NCBI GenBank assembly: GCA_016284485.1 | Contig: JAEEOX010000137.1 | Location: 1 to 5,474, forward strand | Direction: 5' to 3' | Source: Bacillota bacterium | GTDB lineage: Bacteria; Bacillota; Clostridia; Peptostreptococcales; Anaerovoracaceae | Length of the DNA stretch: 5,474 bases | In this document: piece by piece, positions 1-5,474 of the stretch | Numbering within the stretch: position 1 is the first letter of the stretch | Layout: each line of letters begins with the position of its first letter | Program-made: the position numbers and the translations under genes | Notes under the pieces: model-generated | Database searches by the model: none | What the model saw: the letters and a program-made list of their open reading frames with translations, nothing else | Told to the model about the DNA's origin: nothing

Positions 1-696
1 GCCGATCTGGCAGATGAAGGCCAGAAGCACTATGAACAGGTAGTCCGTGGCCGGATATCCCAGCACCGGCGTGCCCGTCACGATCACTGCGATGACGAAG
101 CAGATCCAGCAGCTGAGGAAAACCAGGAACACGTAGGTCTTGCCCTCAACGCCCTGGCGGGCTTTTTTGCCGATGGCGAAGTAGATGCCCATGAAAACGC
201 CGGACAGGAAGGCCAGTATGTAGCCTACGGCTCTGCCGTCCGTGAAAGCGCTCAGGTCAGAGCAGGTCATGTATGTCCCTGCGGCAAGAGCGATGACTAT
301 GGCAGCGATGGCCTTGCCGGGGACTTTCTTTTTGTAGATGAATACGGTTATCGCCAGTACCACCAGCGGGTGGAAGGCGGCCAGCACCGCAGCTGCAGAC
401 ACGTTGGCGTACTTAACCGACGTGAACCAGCAGAAGAAGTGCATGAACAGGAACACGCCTGTGAGTCCGCAGAGGAGCAGGGTCTTCCCGGGAAGTTTCA
501 GCATGGCTTCACGCTGTTCCCTGTTCTTGAGCACGGGCACCGCGAAGAAAGGCAGCGCCACAGTAAGCCTGCCCAGGCCGATGACCAGGGCTGAGGCTGT
601 TATCTTTGCAGCCAGCGGTCCCGAAGCGCCGCCGCAGAACACAGCGACGATCACCAGGATCCTGGCGTATTTTTCAATAAAACTCTTCTTTTCCAT
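1..696 (-). CDS. DMT/EamA-family membrane transporter (partial, C-terminus cut off by window edge)
   Basis: The 232 visible codons encode a very hydrophobic protein with about eight membrane segments, roughly at residues 12-31, 34-56, 71-91, 98-120, 127-145, 157-176, 187-207 and from 218 to the edge. This fits the two tandem five-helix EamA repeats of the drug/metabolite transporter superfamily: the first repeat covers about 12-145 and the second begins near 157. Family-like features are the GR at 42-43 after helix 2, the segment VKYANVSAAAVLAAFHPL at 94-111, and the basic loop YKKK at 121-124 before helix 5. Family proteins are usually near 290-300 residues, so about 60 are missing. The ATG at 694-696 is the only in-frame start after an in-frame TGA upstream. 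It lies 10 bp past the mtnA stop and has no strong Shine-Dalgarno, so translation may be coupled to mtnA. The substrate cannot be told; amino acids, nucleosides or other metabolites are all possible. Linkage to mtnA makes a sulfur-compound or purine-related substrate conceivable, but this is weak inference. Confidence 0.87.
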   Translation of the reverse strand, partial: MEKKSFIEKYARILVIVAVFCGGASGPLAAKITASALVIGLGRLTVALPFFAVPVLKNREQREAMLKLPGKTLLLCGLTGVFLFMHFFCWFTSVKYANVSAAAVLAAFHPLVVLAITVFIYKKKVPGKAIAAIVIALAAGTYMTCSDLSAFTDGRAVGYILAFLSGVFMGIYFAIGKKARQGVEGKTYVFLVFLSCWICFVIAVIVTGTPVLGYPATDYLFIVLLAFICQIG

Positions 697-706
697 TAAA
701 CGATAT

Positions 707-1843
707 CTATTCTTCGATGATCTTTCTCAAATTCACGTCGTAGGGCGGTCTCACGATGCCCTTCTCCGTCACCACCGCAGTGATGTACTTGTGGTCCGTC
801 ACGTCGAAGGCGGGGTTGTATGTCTTGGCCCCCTCAGGCGCCATGGGCTTCTCGTACCACATGTTTTTGATCTCATCGCCCTCCCTCAGCTCAATGGGAA
901 TATCAGCTCCCGTGGGCGTATCCAGATCGATGGTGGACGTGGGGACGAACATATAGAAGGGAATGCCGTACTCTTTGGCAAGGATGGCTACGCCGGAAGT
1001 GCCGATCTTGTTGGCTCCGTCGCCGTTGGCGGCCATTCTGTCGCAGCCCACCACCACGGCGTCTATCCAGCCGTTCTTCATGACGATGGAAGCCATGTTG
1101 TCGCAGATAAGGGTGGTGTCCACGCCGTTCTTAACCAGCTCCCATGATGTGAGCCTTGCCCCCTGAAGCAGGGGTCTGGTCTCGTCACAAAACATCCTGA
1201 ACCCGTAGCCTCTCTCCTGTCCCAGGTGGATGGGTGCCAGACAGGTCCCGTACTTGGATGTGGCGATGGTCCCGGCGTTGCAGTGGGTCAGCACGCCCAT
1301 GCCGGGCTTCAGAAGTTCCAGGCCGTACTCGCCCATGGCCATACAGGCAGCCACGTCTTCCTGATGGATCTTGACGGCTTCTTCTCTCAGAAGGTTCTTC
1401 ATGCCTTTGACAGTGATGATCTCACCTGCTTCCACCACATCTGTCGCCTTCTTCACCAGGCGCTTAAGCGCCCAGCTCAGGTTCACCGCAGTGGGACGGG
1501 ATGAGTTGATATAGTCGGCGGTCTCCTTTATGAAGGCCAGGAACTTCCTGACATTCTCTTCCCTGTGGCAGCCGAATCTTTTGCTGTTGTTCATGTCGCC
1601 GCAGACGCTGTCCGGATAGGGGCAGAAGTCCTTGGTGGCGATATAGAGCCCATAGGCCGCGCACACGCCGATGGCCGGGGCGCCTCTCACTTTAAGTTTC
1701 TTGATGGCGTCCCAGACGTCTTCCTTGGTTACAAGTTCCTCGGTGACCTCCTCGTTGGGAAGTCTGGTCTGGTCAAGAATATATAATCTGTCATTTTCAA
1801 ACCAAAGGGGTACAACTTCCAGCATCTCGTCCTCCCGGATCAT
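707..1843 (-). CDS. mtnA: S-methyl-5-thioribose-1-phosphate isomerase (MtnA)
   Basis: This cytosolic enzyme of methionine salvage converts 5-methylthioribose-1-phosphate to 5-methylthioribulose-1-phosphate. It belongs to the family related to the eIF2B alpha/beta/delta subunits. Visible motifs are RGAPAIG (53-59), NSSRPTAVNLSWAL (113-126), THCNAG (186-191) with the expected catalytic Cys188, ETRPLLQGARLTSWEL (221-236), GCDRMAANGD (266-275) with the expected catalytic Asp268, NKIGT (278-282) and GADIPIE (312-318). The motif set is complete, so an active enzyme is expected and a regulatory eIF2B-like protein is unlikely. At 378 residues it is longer than the usual 345-355; the excess is mostly a Cys-containing insert around residues 73-96. 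Met1 lies at 1841-1843, but Met7 (1823-1825) has a much better Shine-Dalgarno, and starting there gives 372 residues and a more typical N-terminus. The gene follows a 69-bp gap with a promoter candidate and is followed 10 bp later by a transporter gene. No mtnK, mtnB or aldolase gene is seen in the window. Confidence 0.96.
   Translation of the reverse strand: MIREDEMLEVVPLWFENDRLYILDQTRLPNEEVTEELVTKEDVWDAIKKLKVRGAPAIGVCAAYGLYIATKDFCPYPDSVCGDMNNSKRFGCHREENVRKFLAFIKETADYINSSRPTAVNLSWALKRLVKKATDVVEAGEIITVKGMKNLLREEAVKIHQEDVAACMAMGEYGLELLKPGMGVLTHCNAGTIATSKYGTCLAPIHLGQERGYGFRMFCDETRPLLQGARLTSWELVKNGVDTTLICDNMASIVMKNGWIDAVVVGCDRMAANGDGANKIGTSGVAILAKEYGIPFYMFVPTSTIDLDTPTGADIPIELREGDEIKNMWYEKPMAPEGAKTYNPAFDVTDHKYITAVVTEKGIVRPPYDVNLRKIIEE
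1831..1836 (-). promoter_or_regulatory. Strong Shine-Dalgarno inside the annotated mtnA start region
   Basis: On the minus strand the hexamer GGGAGG sits 5 nt before the ATG at 1823-1825 (codon 7 of the longest mtnA frame). This is close to ideal spacing. The ATG at 1841-1843 instead relies on GGGAG at 1854-1858, 10 nt away and tied up in a hairpin. Met7 is therefore the more likely main start. Confidence 0.6.
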
Positions 1844-1853
1844 TTATTTCCCG

Positions 1854-1867
1854 CTCCCCGAAGGGAG
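1854..1867 (-). promoter_or_regulatory. UUCG-tetraloop hairpin in the mtnA leader
   Basis: On the minus strand CTCCC, TTCG and GGGAG form a 5-bp GC-rich stem closed by the very stable C(UUCG)G tetraloop. The 3' arm is the only Shine-Dalgarno-like sequence for Met1 of mtnA, so the hairpin would mask it. No T-tract follows, so this is not an intrinsic terminator. The 5' arm could also pair with the GGGAG at 1832-1836 in front of Met7, which would give two alternative folds. A regulatory role is inference; it could simply be an mRNA stabiliser. Confidence 0.45.
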
Positions 1868-1888
1868 TCAGTAAAAACACTGCCATAT

Positions 1889-1916
1889 ATTATATCACAT
1901 TTCTCTTCTCAGTTAA
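1889..1916 (-). promoter_or_regulatory. Extended -10 sigma-A promoter candidate for mtnA and the transporter gene
   Basis: On the minus strand a perfect TATAAT (1889-1894) is preceded by TGA (1895-1897), giving the extended TGn -10 element. A weak -35, TTAACT (1911-1916, four of six matches to TTGACA), lies 16 bp upstream and overlaps the stop codon of the phzF-like gene. The predicted start of transcription is near 1881-1883, leaving a leader of about 40 nt to Met1 or about 57 nt to Met7. The surrounding stretch is the most AT-rich part of the window. The site would let mtnA and the transporter be expressed independently of the two upstream genes. Confidence 0.6.
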
Positions 1917-2791
1917 ATGTTGATCTCGCCTTCCAGCACCATAATTCCTCTGCCGCCCACTCTGATGAGGCAGTTTTCTCCGTCAGCCTCGATGTGGGTA
2001 AGGATGGCAGAGGGTCTTCCCATCTTTTCGCCCTGAATGATCTTGACGTCGTCTCCGGATCTCACGAAGCCGTTGAGGTATCCGTAGTATGTGAGGGCAC
2101 CGTTGGAAGTGCCTGTGGCAGCCTCTTCATCGATGTCGTAGAGGGGCGCGAAATTCCTGGCGTGAGCCGTGGCGTCGTCCCCCTCCAGCGTGAAGGCGTG
2201 TACGCCTACCACCTCATATCTCTCAGAAAGTTTCGACAGAGCCGGGAAATCGGGGGCGATATCGTCCAGATCCTTCAGGGTCTTAACAGGCATCATGATG
2301 TCCGGAAGTCCCGTGGAGATCATCTGGGGCAGGAGTTCCAGGCCCGCAGCCTTCTGGGCAGCGTAGTCCAGACCCATGATCCCATAGAGTTCCTCCAGCT
2401 TGTCCTCCTCGGTGATCTCGCCGATCTTGACGGGTTTGGCCATGTCCATGAGGATCCTGTCGCCGTCCACGTCCACGTAGATGTCTCCCGAAATGGTATG
2501 GTTCAGGAAGGTGCCGTCACCTATGTATCCGCCGTATCTCAAAGCCGCAAAACTTCCGATGGTGGCGTGTCCGCAGAGCTCCACCTCGGCCGCAGGCGTG
2601 AAATACCTGATGTTGAATTCCTTTTCTCCAAGCCTTTTGATGAAGGCTGTCTCGGAGTATCTCATCTCCGCAGCGGTCTTCACACAGGTCTCATCGTCGG
2701 GGAAATCCGCCCCCTCGGGAAGGATCACCACCCCTGCAGGGTTTCCTCCGAAAATCACGTCCGTAAAAGCGTCTACCACAAAAATCTTCAT
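1913..2791 (-). CDS. PhzF-family protein (isomerase/epimerase fold, substrate unknown)
   Basis: A 292-residue protein with the full length and motifs of the PhzF family, which has the two-domain diaminopimelate-epimerase-like fold. Motifs are an N-terminal FVVDAFT (4-10), GNPAGV (16-21), MRYSETAF (43-50) with Glu47 at the position of the catalytic acid of PhzF, RYFTP (62-66), ELCGHATIG (71-79), EEAATGTSNGAL (222-233) and the C-terminal IQGEKMGRPS (252-261). PhzF proper isomerises trans-2,3-dihydro-3-hydroxyanthranilate in phenazine synthesis. No phenazine genes are present, and most family members in Bacillota have no known substrate, so the specific name should not be transferred. The start at 2789-2791 has a canonical AGGAGGT 6 nt upstream that overlaps the stop of the preceding GTPase-nuclease gene, which points to translational coupling. 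There is no signal peptide, so a cytosolic protein is expected. Confidence 0.93.
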   Translation of the reverse strand: MKIFVVDAFTDVIFGGNPAGVVILPEGADFPDDETCVKTAAEMRYSETAFIKRLGEKEFNIRYFTPAAEVELCGHATIGSFAALRYGGYIGDGTFLNHTISGDIYVDVDGDRILMDMAKPVKIGEITEEDKLEELYGIMGLDYAAQKAAGLELLPQMISTGLPDIMMPVKTLKDLDDIAPDFPALSKLSERYEVVGVHAFTLEGDDATAHARNFAPLYDIDEEAATGTSNGALTYYGYLNGFVRSGDDVKIIQGEKMGRPSAILTHIEADGENCLIRVGGRGIMVLEGEINI

Positions 2792-2797
2792 AAGCCT

Positions 2798-2804
2798 ACC
2801 TCCT
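2798..2804 (-). promoter_or_regulatory. Canonical Shine-Dalgarno of the phzF-like gene, overlapping the upstream stop codon
   Basis: AGGAGGT on the minus strand lies 6 nt before the ATG at 2789-2791. Its first two bases are shared with the TAG stop (2803-2805) of the GTPase-nuclease gene. Ribosomes ending the upstream frame would therefore stop on top of this site, an arrangement typical of coupled translation in one operon. Confidence 0.85.
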
Positions 2805-5433
2805 ATATCCTTGTACGGATCTCTTCTTCGGTCTCTCTGACCAATTCCTCCAGTTCTCTGGACGAAAGCCTTACCGCTCCGCTGCCCAGAGCCGACATCT
2901 GCACCTGCCTGTCCGAGGTCACCACGCTGATGTCGTATTTTTTGCCGTTGTGATATATGAATTCCTCTATGAACCTGTCAGCGGTCTGGGCTTCCCCGGT
3001 GTAGATCACCCTCAGGTCTTTCTCGTACTTCTCCCGGGATCCCGGGCTTCCCTTCACCCGGTATCCGTCGAACACCAGGACAACCGTGATGCCGGTGTAT
3101 CCCTGATAGTTCTGGAGACTGTCTATCAGGGCATCCCTGGCTGAGTCTATGTTCACCTGGGCCAGGCTCTTGAGCCTCTCCCAGCTGAAGATCACATTGT
3201 ATCCGTCCACCACCATGTAGGGCGGCTTCTTCTGGACGGGTTTGGTGGGCTTAGGTCTTGCCTGTGCGGAAGACTGGTCTTCGTCCTCCTTGGGCCGCCT
3301 GGTCTTGGCTGCCCTGGCCGCCTTCCTCAGCTGCTCATCGCGCTTGCTGACACCGTAGGTCATCTCGAAGATCCTCTTCAGATCCTTTTCGGTGCCGCCT
3401 ATGCTCACCGGACCTCCTCCTGAATACGCCGTATAGTTCTCGTCCTCTTCAGGCTTCGGCTTGAGATAGCTTTCGGTCCGTGCGAGACTGTCCACCATGT
3501 CCCACTCCACGTAGGTCCCTGCTCCCCCTTCGGTGAACACGGAGCCGCAGGGGTTCCACTGATCAAGGTCGGGGTCGTAGCCTTTCTCAGCCACCACCTC
3601 TTCAGTGTTGTGACAGGGTCCGTATCCTGCAATGCGCGCCTCGAACCTGCCCATGCCTTCGGTGAAACTGTTGAGTTCTGACTGATAATCTCTGAGGGTC
3701 GCCACCGGTCCGTGGCCGGCGATCACCACCATATCGGCGGACTGGCCTATTCTGCGTCCCGCCTCCTCTATCCTGCACCTGGCGCCCAGACGCTCCATGT
3801 CAGTCATGACCCGGCCGATCTTGGTCCTGGGTACGGTGATGACGAAGTCGTACATGGGTTCCAGCAAAACTTCCTTTCCCTCGTCCAGAGCCCTTCTCAG
3901 TCCCTGACGGACGGCTCTGTAGGTGGCCTGCCTGAAGTCCCCTCCTGAGGTATGCTTCAGGTGAGACCTGCCATCGGTCAGGGTGATTTTCATATCGGTA
4001 ATAGCCGATCTTGTCAGAGTCCCCTTGTGCTGTCTCTCCTGAAGGTGCTGCATTATGAGATTCTGCCAGTTGGAGGCCAGAACGTCGGTGCTCAGCTTGG
4101 ATGCGAACACCAGGCCGGAGCCTTCAGGAAGAGGCTCCAGTAGGAGCCTCACCTCTGCATAGTGGCGGAGAGGCTCGTAATGCCCCACTCCCTCAACGGG
4201 AGCGCTTATGGTCTCCTTGTATATGATCCTGCCCTGTCCCAGTTCCACATCGATGTCCAGCCTGTCCCGGATCCTCCTGATAAGAAGATCCTTGCCCAGT
4301 TCTCCCATGATGCTGACCCTGATCTCTCTGGTGGATTCTTCCCAGCCCACCTTGAGAGAGGGATCTTCCTCTTCAAGCTCCCTGAGTACGGGAAGCACCC
4401 TCATGGGATCCTCCCCCCGGGGAAGGATGAGTGAATACGAGACCGCCGGCTCCATGACGGAAGCAGTGTCCTGGTCCCTGTGGGAACCCAGGGCCTGCCC
4501 GGCGTAGGTCTCGTTCAGTCCCAGCACCGCCGCCAGCGTTCCCGCCGGAGCCTCGGATACTGTCCTGAACTTGTTCCCCTGATATATCCTGATCTGCTCC
4601 ACCTTTTCCTCCAGGGCATCGGTCTCCTCCGAACCAAGCCTGGTCTCTATGAGCATCTTTGTCTTGAGGACTCCGCCGGTGACCTTCAGGTGAGTCAGGC
4701 GGTTCCCCTTTATATCTCTCGTTATCTTGTATACTCTGGCGCCGAATTCTTCGGGATAGATTCGATCAGGCGCCATCCTGTCCAAAACATCCAGAAGTTT
4801 CTCCAGTCCCTCCATCTTAAGGGCTGATCCGGACACCACCGGAAACACCTCTCTGTTCTGAACGGCTTCCCGGAGGGAATCCTCCGATACGCTGCCGCCT
4901 GCGAAAAACTCCTCCATGAGGCTCTCCGAACAGGAGGCCAGATCTTCCCTGAGAGCATCCTCGTCCTCTTCGAAATCCACCGCCCCCGGCATGACTTCCC
5001 TGAGTTCTCCCATAACGCTGTTCTTGTCCGCCCCGTTCATGTCCATCTTGTTGATGAAGACCACGGTGGGCACCCGGTAATGGTCCAGAAGCTTCAGTAT
5101 GGTACCGGTATGGCTCTGCACACCCTCGGTACCGCTGACCACCAGCACAGCCATGTCTATGACAGAGAGGGGTCTCTCCATCTCCGGGCTGAAATCTCTG
5201 TGGCCCGGCGTATCCACCAGGGTGAACTCCGTTCCGCCGTATGTAAAACCGGCCTCGCCGCTGAACACGGTGATGCCTCTCTCCTGCTCCATGGGGTCGA
5301 AGTCAAGAAGCGTGTCTCCCTTATCCACCCTTCCGGCCTGCCTCAGGGTCCCGGTCAGGTACAGCAGTCCCTCGGATAAAGTTGTCTTACCGGCGTCCAC
5401 GTGGGCGAAGACGCCGATGATCTGACGTTTCAT
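2803..5433 (-). CDS. TetM/EF-G-type ribosomal GTPase fused to a C-terminal Rae1/YacP-type NYN ribonuclease domain
   Basis: An 876-residue, single-frame protein with two enzyme modules. Residues 1-650 resemble ribosomal protection proteins (TetM/TetO, about 640 residues) and EF-G. The GTPase motifs are complete: G1 HVDAGKTT (11-18), G2 RGIT (52-55), G3 DTPGH (74-78), G4 NKMD (128-131) and G5 SGSA (201-204). Domains II-V follow, with the domain IV stretch DMKITLTDGRSH (480-491) and the domain V stretch around GPVATLRDYQSE (575-586). A segment with NPCGSVFTEGGAG (627-639) then extends the TetM-like part. Residues 651-737 are a charged, Pro/Ala/Lys/Arg-rich linker. Residues 738-876 match the NYN (PIN-like) domain of Rae1/YacP: VVDGYN (741-746), LVFDG (786-790), TADRFIEE (817-824) and VTSD (838-841), giving acidic residues Asp743, Asp789, Asp819 and Asp841 for metal binding. 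The start MKRQIIGVFAHVDAGK matches the usual TetM N-terminus, although GGAG lies 14 nt away and spacing is poor. The protein is expected in the cytosol on ribosomes. The combined function is inferred, not known. Confidence 0.94.
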   Translation of the reverse strand: MKRQIIGVFAHVDAGKTTLSEGLLYLTGTLRQAGRVDKGDTLLDFDPMEQERGITVFSGEAGFTYGGTEFTLVDTPGHRDFSPEMERPLSVIDMAVLVVSGTEGVQSHTGTILKLLDHYRVPTVVFINKMDMNGADKNSVMGELREVMPGAVDFEEDEDALREDLASCSESLMEEFFAGGSVSEDSLREAVQNREVFPVVSGSALKMEGLEKLLDVLDRMAPDRIYPEEFGARVYKITRDIKGNRLTHLKVTGGVLKTKMLIETRLGSEETDALEEKVEQIRIYQGNKFRTVSEAPAGTLAAVLGLNETYAGQALGSHRDQDTASVMEPAVSYSLILPRGEDPMRVLPVLRELEEEDPSLKVGWEESTREIRVSIMGELGKDLLIRRIRDRLDIDVELGQGRIIYKETISAPVEGVGHYEPLRHYAEVRLLLEPLPEGSGLVFASKLSTDVLASNWQNLIMQHLQERQHKGTLTRSAITDMKITLTDGRSHLKHTSGGDFRQATYRAVRQGLRRALDEGKEVLLEPMYDFVITVPRTKIGRVMTDMERLGARCRIEEAGRRIGQSADMVVIAGHGPVATLRDYQSELNSFTEGMGRFEARIAGYGPCHNTEEVVAEKGYDPDLDQWNPCGSVFTEGGAGTYVEWDMVDSLARTESYLKPKPEEDENYTAYSGGGPVSIGGTEKDLKRIFEMTYGVSKRDEQLRKAARAAKTRRPKEDEDQSSAQARPKPTKPVQKKPPYMVVDGYNVIFSWERLKSLAQVNIDSARDALIDSLQNYQGYTGITVVLVFDGYRVKGSPGSREKYEKDLRVIYTGEAQTADRFIEEFIYHNGKKYDISVVTSDRQVQMSALGSGAVRLSSRELEELVRETEEEIRTRI

Positions 5434-5474
5434 TTTTTGCGCTGAAACTCCAAAAACATCTAAAAAGCCGGAGT
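5434..5474 (-). terminator. Possible 3' half of an upstream intrinsic terminator, and leader of the fusion gene
   Basis: Entering from the right edge on the minus strand, CTCCGGC (5467-5473) is followed by five T residues (5462-5466), then another T-run (5452-5456). This looks like the descending arm and T-tract of a Rho-independent terminator for a gene beyond the window, but the other arm is not visible. Alternatively ACTCC at the edge pairs with GGAGT (5447-5451), a weak stem that would cover the only Shine-Dalgarno-like bases of the fusion gene. No promoter is recognisable in these 41 bases. Confidence 0.25.

Noticed and set aside
338..1147. 269-codon open frame on the plus strand
   Set aside because: It is antisense to both the transporter and mtnA, has no recognisable domain and no credible ribosome site. 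It is a by-product of the GC-rich codon use of the real genes.
1844..1912. Riboswitch (S-box or T-box) or terminator in the gap before mtnA
   Set aside because: The 69-bp gap is too short for either riboswitch class, no conserved core motif is seen, and the hairpin has no following T-tract.
1913..2791. Naming the PhzF-like gene phzF or diaminopimelate epimerase dapF
   Set aside because: There is no phenazine gene in the window. It has the PhzF motifs GNPAGV and SETAF rather than the paired catalytic cysteines of DapF, so only the family name is safe.
1994..2953. 319-codon open frame on the plus strand
   Set aside because: It lies antisense to the phzF-like gene and the end of the fusion gene, crosses their boundary and resembles no known family. 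Both genes on the other strand have complete family motifs.
3033..3046. Perfect 14-bp palindrome CCCGGGATCCCGGG
   Set aside because: It lies inside the NYN coding region and is explained by the codons for Ser-Pro-Gly-Ser-Arg. There is no T-tract, no second copy and no link to a gene boundary, so an operator or terminator is not supported.
2803..5433. Calling the GTPase gene a tet(M)/tet(W) tetracycline resistance gene
   Set aside because: The TetM-type tip loop is absent, a nuclease domain is fused on, and base composition matches the neighbours, with no mobile element nearby.
1..5474. CRISPR array, tRNA, rRNA, insertion sequence or attachment site
   Set aside because: No direct repeat series, no tRNA-like cloverleaf, no transposase motif and no terminal inverted repeats were seen; almost all of the window is coding.

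Overview
The window holds four genes in a row, all on the minus strand, so they read from right to left. GC content is fairly high (mid to high 50s by eye) apart from a short AT-rich gap near 1870-1915. Shine-Dalgarno sites are strong and GGAGG-type. The gene families, above all a TetM-like translation GTPase joined to a Rae1/YacP-type NYN domain, suggest a Bacillota genome, probably an anaerobic Clostridia lineage. The family cannot be fixed from this sequence alone.

Layout in the order of transcription. 5434-5474 is a short leader with what may be the tail of an upstream terminator. 2803-5433 encodes an 876-residue fusion: an EF-G/TetM-type ribosomal GTPase (about residues 1-650), a basic low-complexity linker (about 651-737) and a NYN/PIN-like ribonuclease domain (about 738-876). 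1913-2791 encodes a PhzF-family protein, with its Shine-Dalgarno overlapping the stop of the fusion gene. 1844-1912 is the only real intergenic gap; it carries a good extended -10 promoter candidate and a small UUCG hairpin. 707-1843 encodes methylthioribose-1-phosphate isomerase (MtnA). 1-696 is the N-terminal 232 codons of a DMT/EamA-family membrane transporter that runs off the left edge.

How they fit together. The fusion gene and phzF-like gene look translationally coupled and form one unit. mtnA and the transporter gene, 10 bp apart, form a second unit that can be read through from the first or started from the internal promoter. MtnA acts in salvage of the methylthioadenosine left over from SAM-dependent reactions. 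No other salvage gene (mtnK, mtnB, aldolase, MTA nucleosidase) lies in the window, so the route after the isomerase is unknown here.

The most interesting object is the GTPase-nuclease fusion. Both halves belong to families that act at the ribosomal A site, and all the motifs I can check look intact (G1-G5 of the GTPase, four acidic residues of the NYN domain). The domain IV tip loop does not look like that of TetM, so a role in ribosome rescue or mRNA quality control seems more likely than simple tetracycline resistance. That is inference.
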